Of a stretch of DNA of 64,000 nt, positions 9,205-17,886 are shown piece after piece. The first letter of the stretch is position 1, and every line of letters starts with the position of its first letter. The DNA comes from LMUY01 sp965198895 (GTDB lineage: Bacteria; Pseudomonadota; Alphaproteobacteria; Acetobacterales; Acetobacteraceae): positions 4,898,001 through 4,962,000 of the forward strand of contig OZ240676.1 of the NCBI GenBank assembly GCA_965198895.1, given 5' to 3'. Below the pieces are notes generated by a model, which saw only the letters and a list, made by a program, of their open reading frames with translations, did no database searches and had not been told where the DNA came from. Made by a program: the position numbers and the translations under genes.

Positions 9205-9895
9205 AGGCCCCTTGGCCCGGCATGTCCGCCCAGGCCTGAAAGCGGGGCGAGGGTGTTACCACGCTGTCGCGCATCAGGCCGTGCCAAATGGTGCAAGCGG
9301 CGACGAAGCGATTCACGCCGCACGGCCAGATGATCAGTGTCAGCGCTTCGACAAGCTTTTCCTCAGGAATTGCGGCAGCGTACGCGGCCCGCAAATGCGC
9401 GGCGACACCCCAGGCATTCCCGAGCGCCGCTTGCACGGCGAGCATAGCAAGCCCGGTGGGGGCGATGGTGCTTCCGGCCAGCGTCGCCACACCGGCGAGG
9501 TAGCCAGCGGCCGGATCGATCCCGGGGAACTCCTCCGTCCAGTGTTCGGCTAGGAAGGCGAAGGAGTTTGCGGCGGTCGCGTAGCCGGCGAGTTGGAAGG
9601 CGAGACACGCCTGTTCGTCGGTGCCCCCGGCCCTGCGGAATAGCGCTAGGTGATGGGTGCCGACGGCCTCGCGCAGGGCGATCAAGAGGACAAGCCAAGT
9701 GAACTCCTTCTCTAACGGCGAAAGATGCCGCTCGGTCAGGGTCAGTGCCGCATACATCGTTCCGTAGGCGTCGTGCAGGTCGGGTGACGCCGCCGCCATG
9801 GCGCCGTGATGCGGAAGGAGAAAGCCACGATCGGCCCGGAGTGCTTCAAGCCGCTCCCGGACCTGTTCCGGCGTGGGCAAACCGGCCGCGGTCAT
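9188..9895 (-). CDS. Carboxymuconolactone decarboxylase / AhpD-like protein, copy 1
   Basis: 235 residues, all-helical in appearance. The core EFTWLVLLIALREAVGTHH resembles the AhpD-like helix pair, ending in a conserved HH, but the CxxC redox pair of true AhpD is absent, so a peroxidase-reductase role is unlikely and an isomerase/decarboxylase-type or structural role is more plausible. It is clearly a paralogue of the gene at 12903-13637; both share an R-G-[FY]-LLPHHG opening, a THH motif, AGGTDE and a QAW/QSW...GQG end. Its 3' end overlaps the GMC oxidoreductase. It is divergent from the TRAP transporter genes. Confidence 0.7.
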   Translation of the reverse strand: MTAAGLPTPEQVRERLEALRADRGFLLPHHGAMAAASPDLHDAYGTMYAALTLTERHLSPLEKEFTWLVLLIALREAVGTHHLALFRRAGGTDEQACLAFQLAGYATAANSFAFLAEHWTEEFPGIDPAAGYLAGVATLAGSTIAPTGLAMLAVQAALGNAWGVAAHLRAAYAAAIPEEKLVEALTLIIWPCGVNRFVAACTIWHGLMRDSVVTPSPRFQAWADMPGQGAYARDE

Positions 9896-10011
9896 GCTGG
9901 CGCCGTAAAACCACGCCGCACGGGCATCATGTCTGCCTCGGCAACCGACGGCCGATCATTTGCGTCGAGCGCCGTTTTGCTGTTGGCGTGGGACAGGAAG
10001 CATGGCTAAGT

Positions 10012-10027
10012 TGTGCCATTATGCACA
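10012..10027. promoter_or_regulatory. Inverted repeat in the divergent promoter region, possible operator
   Basis: TGTGC (10012-10016) and GCACA (10023-10027) form perfect 5-bp arms around a 6-bp spacer. It lies about 90 bp upstream of the TRAP binding-protein start and about 115 bp upstream of the divergent carboxymuconolactone-decarboxylase-like gene. The position fits an operator for a dimeric regulator, but no regulator gene is nearby and a short repeat could occur by chance. Confidence 0.3.
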
Positions 10028-10115
10028 CATTTTGGCAATCTCCGGCCGTCTGATCGCGGTATGCCCATGGTCTGTGCAGTGTGCCTATTTCGTCCTCGCC
10101 ACTTACGGAGGCAGC

Positions 10116-11108
10116 GTGACTTCTCCTGTTTTGACTCGTCGCATGATGGGATTGTCGGCCGCATCCCTGAGTGCCCTGGCAGTCACGGGGCCGGCGGTGC
10201 GCGCGCAAACCAAAGTTAACTTGCGCTACGCCAATGCCGGCAATGCGCAGTCGCTGTCCAATCTGTTCAATGCCAAACTGTTCGAGGACGTCACGAAGAA
10301 GTCGGATGGCAGCCTGACCTTCGTCATGTTCGACGGGACGATGGGGGGCGAGCAGAAGCTGCTCGAGTCCATGGCGCTTGGTGGGCTCGACATGTACAAC
10401 GGCGCGTATACCGGCACGCGTGAGTTCGACATCTTGTATAGCCCGTATTTCTTCAAGGACGGCGCGCAGGCGGGCCGGGTGATGAAGGGGCCGATCGGCG
10501 AGAAGGCGTCTGCAGTGCTGGAGAAGCGCTACCACGCCCGTCTGCTCGGGACCGGGCGTCTGGGCACCTACAACCTGATGCTCAAACAACCAATCAAGAG
10601 CTTTGCCGATCTCAAGGGCCGCAAAATCCGCACCGCCTCGATCGAGGGCTGCCTCGAGGGCGTGAAATTCTTCGGCGGCATCCCGACACCGATCCCGTTC
10701 GACCAGATCTATCTCGCGCTGCAGCAGGGCATCGTGGACGGCGTATTGACGGCACTGAACCCAGGCGTCGCCGGCAAGTTCTATGAAGTCTGCAAATACG
10801 TCGTCTCCAATGATTTTGGAATTGCCCTCGACAAGGAGGTCATCTCGCAAGCCGCCTGGAACCGCCTTTCGGCCCCGCAGCGCTCGACGTTGCAGGACGA
10901 GTTCAATGCATTGGAAGTGCCCGACTACTACGAGGTCGGCCTAAAGCAAAAAAGCATCGATCTCGGCAGCTGGGCAAAGGCCAACGGGCAGGACAGCGTG
11001 ATCACGCTCGACGCCGGGTCGCTGTATGGCGAACTCGAGCCGCTGAACGCACGCCTCGCCAACGAGGTATACGGGGCCGGGTCGTGGGACATGATCAAGA
11101 ATGCCTGA
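10116..11108 (+). CDS. dctP: TRAP transporter solute-binding protein (DctP family)
   Basis: 330 residues from a GTG start at 10116 with GGAGG five bases upstream; an in-frame ATG at 9960 would add 52 residues with no family similarity. The N-terminus LTRRMMGLSAASLS followed by VRA-Q is a twin-arginine-type signal peptide. The body carries the DctP hallmark DLKGRKIRTASIEG, where the Arg binds the substrate carboxylate, and FDQIYLALQQGIVDG. The protein delivers an organic acid to the DctQM permease in the periplasm. The ligand is unknown. A 93-base gap separates it from dctQ. Confidence 0.9.
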   Translation: MTSPVLTRRMMGLSAASLSALAVTGPAVRAQTKVNLRYANAGNAQSLSNLFNAKLFEDVTKKSDGSLTFVMFDGTMGGEQKLLESMALGGLDMYNGAYTGTREFDILYSPYFFKDGAQAGRVMKGPIGEKASAVLEKRYHARLLGTGRLGTYNLMLKQPIKSFADLKGRKIRTASIEGCLEGVKFFGGIPTPIPFDQIYLALQQGIVDGVLTALNPGVAGKFYEVCKYVVSNDFGIALDKEVISQAAWNRLSAPQRSTLQDEFNALEVPDYYEVGLKQKSIDLGSWAKANGQDSVITLDAGSLYGELEPLNARLANEVYGAGSWDMIKNA

Positions 11109-11201
11109 GTCGCTGCCGAAGCGGTTCGCCCGGGCCATGGTCATCGCGCGCAAGGTTGGCTGACGCTGGAGGGGGATCACGCACCCGCCGGGCCAGAAAG
11201 C

Positions 11202-11648
11202 GTGATCGACAAGGCGATCTTCTATCTCGGCGCGTTTGGCATGCTCGGCCTGTTCGGGACAGTGCTGTACACCGTAGGCGCGCGATACTTGTTCAATCGG
11301 CCGCCTCTGTGGTCGGTGGACGTGCCGAACTTGATCTTTGTCTGGCTGGTATTTGGCGTGGTGGGGCTGACGACGAAGCTCGGCCCGCAGATCCGCGTCG
11401 TGTTTTTCGTGCGCAAGATGCCGCGCGCTGTCGGCCGCATCATCGAGATCGCCGCCCATTGTGCCGTGCTGATGATGCTGGCTGCGTTCATCTTCGAAAG
11501 CCAGCCGATCATCGAGCTGTCCTCCGAGGAGGTGATGCTGTCCACGGGATGGTCTGGTGCCGTATTCTTCTACGCTCTGCCGGTCGGGTGCGTGGTGATG
11601 GGCTACTACCAAATCCGGGCGTTGCTCCGGATACTGCGCGCCCGATGA
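11202..11648 (+). CDS. dctQ: TRAP transporter small permease (DctQ family)
   Basis: 148 residues with four predicted membrane helices, at about residues 5-27, 43-62, 80-102 and 120-140. RYLFNRPPLWS and the acidic VDVPNLIFVWLVFGVVG segment are typical of DctQ. It forms the small membrane subunit with DctM. The start is a GTG at 11202 with no strong ribosome-binding site. A purine-rich GGAGGGGG lies about 27 bases upstream, so a non-standard upstream start such as the CTG at 11166 cannot be ruled out. The stop overlaps the dctM start in an ATGA arrangement. Confidence 0.85.
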   Translation: MIDKAIFYLGAFGMLGLFGTVLYTVGARYLFNRPPLWSVDVPNLIFVWLVFGVVGLTTKLGPQIRVVFFVRKMPRAVGRIIEIAAHCAVLMMLAAFIFESQPIIELSSEEVMLSTGWSGAVFFYALPVGCVVMGYYQIRALLRILRAR

Positions 11649-12943
11649 TCCTGCTGACGCTCGTCGTCCTGCTGATCGTCTTCATCCTGCTGGGGATGGA
11701 GATTGCGTGGGCCATCGGGCTGACCGGTTTCATCTGCATCGCGCTGTCGCAATACACCGACAACCCGCAGCCCTTCGTCGTGTTCGCGCACGAGATGACG
11801 TCGGGCATCAATTCGTTCACCCTGCTGAGCGTCCCGCTGTTCATTTTCGCCGGCGAGTTGCTGACCCTGAGCGGCGCCACCAAACGGCTGGTGGATTTGG
11901 CCGGCGCGGTGGTCGGCCACATGCATGGTGGGCTGGCCAATGTGGCCGTCACCGCCAATTTCGTCGTCTCCGGCATGTCTGGCTCGGCGATGGCCGACGC
12001 GGCGGCGACCGGCGTGGTGCTGGTGCCGGAGATGCAGCGGCGCAACTACCCGGTGGCCTATGCCTGCGCCGTCGTCGCCTGTGCCGCGACGGTGGGCCCG
12101 CTGGTGCCGCCGTCGCTGCTGTTCATCGTGCTCGGCGCGGCGGTGAACCTGTCGGTCGGCCGCTTGTTCCTGGCCGGCATCGTCCCGGCGTTCGTGCTGT
12201 TTCTGGCGATGTACGGCCTCACCTACATGTTGGCGCGCCGCCGCGGTTACCCGCGCGAGCCGAAGGCACCGTGGCGTTCGCGCCTGCGTACGATCCTCGT
12301 CGGCCTGCCTCCGCTGGCAGCTCCCGCCTTCGTCGTGGCGAGCATGGTCGGAGGCATCGCCACGCCCACCGAGGCTGCCGCGATCGCAGTGTTCTACACG
12401 CTCATCCTGGGGGCCGTCGTGTATCGCACACTGTCGGTCCGCAAAGTCATCGATTGCGCCGGCCGGTCCGCCCTGATCGCGACCGCGGTGATGCTGACGG
12501 TGGCGACGTCGCAGATCTTCTCCGCCCTCGTGGTCAACGAGCAATTTGGCGATCTGCTCACGTCCACCATGTTGTCCATCTCGCACAATGCGAACGTGCT
12601 GCTGCTGATGGTGAACGTATTGCTGCTGGCGCTCGGCATGTTCATGGAGCCGTTGCCGATCGTGCTGGTGCTGGCACCGCTACTCGTGCCGGTGATGCAA
12701 CAACAGGGCGTCGACCCGGTGCATTTTGGCGTGGTGATGGTGCTGAACTTGATGGTGGGGCTGATCCACCCCCCGGTTGGCATGAACCTGTTCGTGGTGT
12801 CCGCAATCGGCCGGGTGGAGGTGATGGACGTATTCTTCCAGGCCATCCCGTATATGATATCGCTGATCGTCGTGCTGATTGCCGTAACCTACATCCCGCA
12901 GGTCAGCCTGTTCCTGCCGAACCTGGTGATGGGGCGGGGTTAG
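11645..12943 (+). CDS. dctM: TRAP transporter large permease (DctM family)
   Basis: 432 residues, strongly hydrophobic, with about 12 membrane helices. It contains GMSGSAMADAAATG (near residue 105) and GGIATPTEAAA (near 240), both hallmarks of DctM permeases, and HPPVGMNLFV near the end. It moves the substrate with Na+ or H+. The ATG at 11645 overlaps the dctQ stop by four bases. The last 41 bases overlap the end of the convergent gene at 12903-13637, so the two genes share a 3' end. Confidence 0.93.
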   Translation: MILLTLVVLLIVFILLGMEIAWAIGLTGFICIALSQYTDNPQPFVVFAHEMTSGINSFTLLSVPLFIFAGELLTLSGATKRLVDLAGAVVGHMHGGLANVAVTANFVVSGMSGSAMADAAATGVVLVPEMQRRNYPVAYACAVVACAATVGPLVPPSLLFIVLGAAVNLSVGRLFLAGIVPAFVLFLAMYGLTYMLARRRGYPREPKAPWRSRLRTILVGLPPLAAPAFVVASMVGGIATPTEAAAIAVFYTLILGAVVYRTLSVRKVIDCAGRSALIATAVMLTVATSQIFSALVVNEQFGDLLTSTMLSISHNANVLLLMVNVLLLALGMFMEPLPIVLVLAPLLVPVMQQQGVDPVHFGVVMVLNLMVGLIHPPVGMNLFVVSAIGRVEVMDVFFQAIPYMISLIVVLIAVTYIPQVSLFLPNLVMGRG

Positions 12944-13637
12944 GATGGGCCGAAGCCTCGTCGAACCCACCTTGTCCGGTCAGCCGGGCCCAGCTCTGGT
13001 AGCGTTCCGAGGCGGGTAGCACGCCGGCGACGATCAATTCCTGCCAAACGCCGCACGCTCGCACGAAATGCGGCACGCTGCCGGGGAACATCGCCAGGGT
13101 CAGCGCCTCGGCGATCTCATCTTCCGGCACGCCGTCCGCATAGGCGCCCTCGAGCTGCCAGCCCAGCAGGCGCCAGCGTGCCCGGCACACCTGCACCGCA
13201 CATCCAGCCAAGTGGGCCAGCCGCAGTGGCGCCAGTTTTCGTGTGCCGCGCAGATAGGCGGCTTTCGGGTCCCACGGTGCCAATTGCGCCGACCACGACC
13301 CGGCAGCGAAGTCGTGCGCCTGCCCACCGAGCGCCCAAGCGCAAGCGGCAAAGGCGGCCTCGGTCGTTTCGTCGGTACCGCCGGCGTTGCGCAGCTTCGC
13401 GATGTGATGGGTCGCGAGCGACTCGTCCGTGGCCGCAAGCACGGCGAACCAAACGAACTCCCGGTCGTGATGCGATAGCACACGGTCTGCCAGCGCCATC
13501 GCGGTGTAGGCGGCGTCATAGCCGGCCAGCAGGTCGGGGAAGGCCAAGGCCAAAAGGCCGTGATGCGGCAACAGGTAGCCGCGCTTGGCCCGCACCGCAC
13601 GCAGCCGCTCTTCCAGCGCTGCTCCATTGTCGTCCAT
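12903..13637 (-). CDS. Carboxymuconolactone decarboxylase / AhpD-like protein, copy 2
   Basis: 244 residues, paralogous to the protein at 9188-9895. It shares RGYLLPHHG near residue 19, EFVWFAVLAATDESLATHH in the core, NAGGTDE after it, and YQSWARLTGQGG near the end. As in copy 1, the AhpD CxxC pair is missing. The ATG at 13635-13637 has GAGGG six bases upstream. Its end overlaps dctM convergently by 41 bases; the last 15 or so residues (proline- and serine-rich) are encoded in that overlap and look like a non-conserved extension. The two copies bracket the TRAP transporter, so they may act on its substrate (inference). Confidence 0.7.
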   Translation of the reverse strand: MDDNGAALEERLRAVRAKRGYLLPHHGLLALAFPDLLAGYDAAYTAMALADRVLSHHDREFVWFAVLAATDESLATHHIAKLRNAGGTDETTEAAFAACAWALGGQAHDFAAGSWSAQLAPWDPKAAYLRGTRKLAPLRLAHLAGCAVQVCRARWRLLGWQLEGAYADGVPEDEIAEALTLAMFPGSVPHFVRACGVWQELIVAGVLPASERYQSWARLTGQGGFDEASAHPNPAPSPGSAGTG

Positions 13638-13685
13638 TGTCGCCCTCGTGGTTCTTGGGGCCGATAAGTAAGGATACCGAGGAGG

Positions 13686-15209
13686 TCAGGCTGGCTTGTA
13701 GACCTGCGGCATGATCCAGCCATTCGCATACGGGACGAACCCGACCGTGCGCCGATAGACCGAACTCGCCACGCCCTGCAGTAGCGGGATCGTGTAGCCG
13801 TTCTCGACCGCCCATTGGTTGAACGCGCGGTACCCAGCGTCGCGCTTCGCCTCGTCCGTCTCGCTGAACAGAGGGTCCAGCCGCTCGGAAATGTCATCGC
13901 TATGCCAGGCGGCGAACGGGAATTTAGGGTTGAGCAGATAGCCGGTGTACAGTTCGGGATCGCCGGTCATGTTGCCCCAGCGATAGGTCGTGGCCTCGGA
14001 CGATTTACCGGCGCGCAGGCGCTCCTGGTACTGCACGAACTCGATCGTTTCCACTTTCGCCCGCAGGCCGATCTTGCCCCACATCTGGGCGATCACCCGG
14101 GTCATGTCGAAATCGCCCGGGAACGTGCCGTTGGTGGTCGACAGCGTAATGTCGGCCGGCTTGTCCGTGCTGAACCCGGCCTCCTTCATCAGGGAGGCGG
14201 CCATCGCCGGGTCGTAGGCGAAGGTGAAATCAGCCGGGTAGCCGGGGGTACCCCGCGCGGCGGGCACCGAGATAGGAACAGCCTTTCCGCCGAACAGCGC
14301 CTTGCTGATCGCTGCCTTGTCGATGGCGTGGTGGGCTGCGAGGCGCACGCGTTTGTCGGTGAACGCGCCGGTGTTGGCGACCTGCAGGATGTAGATGTCG
14401 GTGAACGGCTCGATGCTGGACCGCAGCTGCGGATCGGTGCCGAGGCGGGTGGCCTCGCGCACCGGCACTTCCGCCGACAACCCGACCCGGCGGCTCTCGA
14501 TCGCGGCGGTGCGGCTGGAGACATCGCCCAGGATCTCGAACGTCACCTGCTTGTAGGCCGGCTTCTCACCCCAATAGCCGTCGAACGCCTCCAGCCCGAT
14601 GCGCGCATTTTGCTCATAGCTGGCCAATTTATATGGGCCGGAGCCGATCGGCTTGGCGATGAAGCCATCATGGCCCACGGACGTCATGTACTTCTTCGGC
14701 ACGACGAAGCTGGCGAGGAAGGCGAGCCACGGAATGGCCGACGGCATGGGCGAGCTGAAATGCATCACCGCATGAGTCGGCGACACCACCTCAATGTCGG
14801 AAACGCGGCGCCAGATCCCGCTGATGTCCAGCTTCTCGGCATGGGGCCGCTCGAAGAAGGTGTAGCGGAAATCCTCCGCCGTCAGCCGGTCGCCGTTGTG
14901 GAACGACACGTCGTCGCGGAACTGCAGATCCAGCGTCTTGCCATCCGGCGCGCTCTGCCACTGCGTGACCAAAGCCGGGCTGAGCTTCAGGTCCGGTGTA
15001 TAGGTGAGGGGCTGGTCGAAAACGGTCTTGAACAGCGAATGGCCGACCACGTGGGTGCGCAAATTCGGATCCCACACGGGCACGTCGCCGGGGTAGGCGA
15101 TCGAGAGCGCCTCGGTTCCTTGCGCGGAGCCCTGGCGCGGCAACATGGCGGCCAAGCTGCCCCCGGCGAGCAGCTGGGCGGCCATGCGGCGGGTTAGGAT
15201 CGGGCTCAT
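13686..15209 (-). CDS. ABC transporter solute-binding protein, peptide/nickel family 5
   Basis: 507 residues. The N-terminus LTRRMAAQLLAGG with SA-Q is a twin-arginine-type signal peptide. The core has LSPALVTQWQSAPDGKTLDL, then FRDDVSFHNGDRLTAEDF and GSGPYKL, the standard signature of DppA/OppA-type receptors. The ligand may be a peptide, glutathione, nickel chelate or other small molecule. The ATG at 15207-15209 overlaps the ATPase stop by four bases. It is the last gene of a four-gene operon with the order permease, permease, ATPase, receptor. Confidence 0.92.
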   Translation of the reverse strand: MSPILTRRMAAQLLAGGSLAAMLPRQGSAQGTEALSIAYPGDVPVWDPNLRTHVVGHSLFKTVFDQPLTYTPDLKLSPALVTQWQSAPDGKTLDLQFRDDVSFHNGDRLTAEDFRYTFFERPHAEKLDISGIWRRVSDIEVVSPTHAVMHFSSPMPSAIPWLAFLASFVVPKKYMTSVGHDGFIAKPIGSGPYKLASYEQNARIGLEAFDGYWGEKPAYKQVTFEILGDVSSRTAAIESRRVGLSAEVPVREATRLGTDPQLRSSIEPFTDIYILQVANTGAFTDKRVRLAAHHAIDKAAISKALFGGKAVPISVPAARGTPGYPADFTFAYDPAMAASLMKEAGFSTDKPADITLSTTNGTFPGDFDMTRVIAQMWGKIGLRAKVETIEFVQYQERLRAGKSSEATTYRWGNMTGDPELYTGYLLNPKFPFAAWHSDDISERLDPLFSETDEAKRDAGYRAFNQWAVENGYTIPLLQGVASSVYRRTVGFVPYANGWIMPQVYKPA

Positions 15210-17017
15210 GCGGGCACTCCAGATGCGAGGGGCAGGGGATCCGGCGGGCAGGCGTCCAGCAGGGTGCGGGTATAGTCCGAGTTGGGGTGGGCAAACAGAT
15301 CGGTAGCCGCCGCGCTCTCCATAAGGCAGCCGCGGTGCAGCACCAATACGCGATCGCACAGATAGCGCACCACCGACAGATCGTGGCTGATCAGCACGAT
15401 AGCGATCCCGATCTCGTCGCGCAGCCGCAGCAGCAGGTTCAGCAACTGCGCCTGCACCGACACGTCCAGGCCGGAGACGATTTCGTCGGCCAGCAGGATG
15501 CGGGGCGTGATGCATAGCGCCCGCGCGATGTTCACCCGCTGCCGCTGTCCGCCTGAAAGTTGGAACGGGTAGCGGCTGGCCAGTTCCGGCGACAGTCCGG
15601 TCGCGCGGAGCAGTTCGGTCGCGCGGGCGTAGCGGCTGGCGGCCGGCGCGTGGGTGACCTCCATGGCCTGGGTCAGCAATTCGCCCACCGTGCGGCGCGG
15701 GTTGAGTGCGGATTGCGGGTTCTGGAATACCATCTGCAGCGCGGCCCGGCGGCGTGTGTCGTTGGCAGCGGAGGCGCTGGTGATATCGGCGCCGTCCAGT
15801 TCCATACGGCCGGCCGTGGGGCGCTCCAGTCCGACCAGCAACCGGGCCAGCGTGCTCTTTCCGCTGCCGCTCTCCCCGACAATGCCGACGATTTCGCCGG
15901 GGGCCACGTCCAGATCGATCGGCTGCAGCGCCACCGTGGCGGCGCGGCCCCAACCACCCGGATAGGTCTTGCCTAACCCGCGGACGCGTAGGATGGGCGT
16001 TCGCGGCGGTGGTGGCGCTGGCAGCAGCGCGGCTGTATCCACCTTCGCCCCGGCGGCGCACAGGGGGGAACATGCTACGTCGTGCGCTGGGCCCACCGCG
16101 CGCCAGGACGGCATGGTGTTGGCACAGACCGGGTCCGCCACCGGGCAGCGGCTCGCGAAGCGGCAGCCAGGAAAGGTGGCGAAGGTGATGGGGCCCGGCA
16201 TCGTTTCCGGCAAGGGCCGCAGCGTGGTGCGCGGCCCGGTCAGTTGCGGATTGGCCGACAGCAACGCCCGTGTGTACGGATGCGCCGGTGCGGCGAACAG
16301 TGTCGTGGCCGGCCCGCGCTCCACGGGGTCGCCTGCGTACAATACCATGGCGTCGTCGCAGACGGTGCGGGCGAGGCGGAGGTCGTGCGTGATGAACAGC
16401 ACCGCCGTTCCATGTGCCGCCTGCATCTGGCGCAGCAGGGCGATGATGGTGGCCTGGGTTGTCACGTCGAGCGCCGTGGTCGGCTCGTCGGCGATCAGCA
16501 GCGCCGGGCCGGATGCGAAGGCAAGGGCGATGAGCACGCGTTGGCACTCACCACCGGAGAGCTGGTGCGGGTAGCGTTGCAGTACGCCCGCCGGGTCCCG
16601 CAGGCCAACTTCGGTGAGGGCGGCGACGCTGCGCTCGCGGTGGGCGGCGCGGGGTACGCCGATGCGGGCGAGGTGCTGACGCCATTGCCAGCCGATGGTG
16701 CGCACCGGGTCCAGCGCGGCACCGGGCTCCTGCGGGATGAAGGCGATGCGGCGGCCGAGCAAGCCCTGCATTGCGGCAGGGGATTGGGCCAGCAGGTCGG
16801 TGCCCTCGAACCGCATGGTGCCGTTGCTGACGCGGAACCCCTCCGGGAGCAGGCGCGCGATCAGGCGCCCCATCATGCTCTTGCCCGCGCCGGACTCGCC
16901 CACCAGCCCCAGCACGCGCCCGGCCGGGAGTTCGAACGACACACGGCGCAGCAGGTCGACATCGGTGGTGCCCAGGCGGGCGGTGACCGTCACGTCGTGC
17001 AGCGAGAGAACCGTCAC
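15206..17017 (-). CDS. Fused double ATPase of a peptide-type ABC transporter (DppD-DppF type)
   Basis: 603 residues with two complete ABC domains in one chain. Domain 1 has Walker A GESGAGKS near residue 38 and signature LSGGECQRV; domain 2 has GESGSGKS near residue 350 and LSGGQRQRV. Each domain also carries a Walker B (LLIADEPTTALD; ILLADEIVSGLD) and the oligopeptide-family C-terminal cysteine-containing extension follows domain 1. The start is a GTG at 17017 that overlaps the upstream permease stop in a GTGA arrangement; the longer open frame to 17767 is a shadow of that permease. It energises the two permeases encoded upstream. Confidence 0.92.
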   Translation of the reverse strand: MTVLSLHDVTVTARLGTTDVDLLRRVSFELPAGRVLGLVGESGAGKSMMGRLIARLLPEGFRVSNGTMRFEGTDLLAQSPAAMQGLLGRRIAFIPQEPGAALDPVRTIGWQWRQHLARIGVPRAAHRERSVAALTEVGLRDPAGVLQRYPHQLSGGECQRVLIALAFASGPALLIADEPTTALDVTTQATIIALLRQMQAAHGTAVLFITHDLRLARTVCDDAMVLYAGDPVERGPATTLFAAPAHPYTRALLSANPQLTGPRTTLRPLPETMPGPITFATFPGCRFASRCPVADPVCANTMPSWRAVGPAHDVACSPLCAAGAKVDTAALLPAPPPPRTPILRVRGLGKTYPGGWGRAATVALQPIDLDVAPGEIVGIVGESGSGKSTLARLLVGLERPTAGRMELDGADITSASAANDTRRRAALQMVFQNPQSALNPRRTVGELLTQAMEVTHAPAASRYARATELLRATGLSPELASRYPFQLSGGQRQRVNIARALCITPRILLADEIVSGLDVSVQAQLLNLLLRLRDEIGIAIVLISHDLSVVRYLCDRVLVLHRGCLMESAAATDLFAHPNSDYTRTLLDACPPDPLPLASGVPA

Positions 17018-17886
17018 GACCGCCCCAACAGCCGCGGATCGAGCGCGCGGCGCAGGCCGTCGCCCAGCAGATTGAAGCCGATGACGGTGGCGACAATCGC
17101 GCCGATCGGGGCCATGATCGCCCACGGTGCCGCCACCATGTCCGACCGGGCGTCCGCGATCATCTGGCCCCAGGCGGGCACGTCCGCCGGGACACTCATG
17201 CCGACGAAGGACAGCACGGCCTCGACCCGGACGGCGATCCCCATCTCGAGCGCCACCAGGGTGACGAAGGTGGGGACGATGCCGGGGAAGATTTCGCGCG
17301 CCATGATCCGTAGCCGGCCGAACCCGATCAGACGGGCGGCGGACACGTAGTCCTGCCGGCGGATCACCATGACTTCGGCGCGCAGCACGCGGCAGAACCG
17401 GGTCCAGTCCACCAGCACGATCGCCAGGATAACGTTGTCCAGCCCGGCGCCGAGTGCCACCACCAGCAGGAGCGACAGCACGACGGGGGGGAACGACATC
17501 CACAGATCCACCAGCCGGGAGATCGCCCAATCGACGGCGCCCCCGAGCGCCCCCGCCAGCAAGCCCAGTGCGGTGCCGACCACCGCAGCGCCAACCGCGG
17601 CGCCGAAGGCCACGGCGAGTGCCACGCGGGCGCCCCAGATCAGGCGGGAGAGCACGTCGCGACCCAACGAGTCGGTGCCGAACCAGTGCGGTGGGGAGGC
17701 GGTTCTGTCCGGCGGCGTGAGGATGGACAGGAGGTCCATGTCGTTGGGCGGCGCGGGTGCGACCCACGGGGCGGCCGCGGCCACCACCACGAGCACCAGG
17801 ATCAGCGCCGCCCCGAGCCAGAATTGGAGCGGCAGTCGCCCGACCCGGCGGCTGACTCCCTGAACGGCTTTGGTGCTCCCGGTCAA
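17014..17886 (-). CDS. ABC transporter permease, DppC type
   Basis: 290 residues with about six membrane helices. It has a FGTDSLGRDVLSRL motif near residue 70, typical of DppC/OppC, and the EAA-loop region SAARLIGFGRLRIMAREIFP. The best start is a TTG at 17886 that overlaps the stop of the DppB-type gene in a TTGA arrangement; no in-frame ATG or GTG is close to it. It pairs with the upstream permease to form the membrane channel. Confidence 0.9.
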   Translation of the reverse strand: MTGSTKAVQGVSRRVGRLPLQFWLGAALILVLVVVAAAAPWVAPAPPNDMDLLSILTPPDRTASPPHWFGTDSLGRDVLSRLIWGARVALAVAFGAAVGAAVVGTALGLLAGALGGAVDWAISRLVDLWMSFPPVVLSLLLVVALGAGLDNVILAIVLVDWTRFCRVLRAEVMVIRRQDYVSAARLIGFGRLRIMAREIFPGIVPTFVTLVALEMGIAVRVEAVLSFVGMSVPADVPAWGQMIADARSDMVAAPWAIMAPIGAIVATVIGFNLLGDGLRRALDPRLLGRS

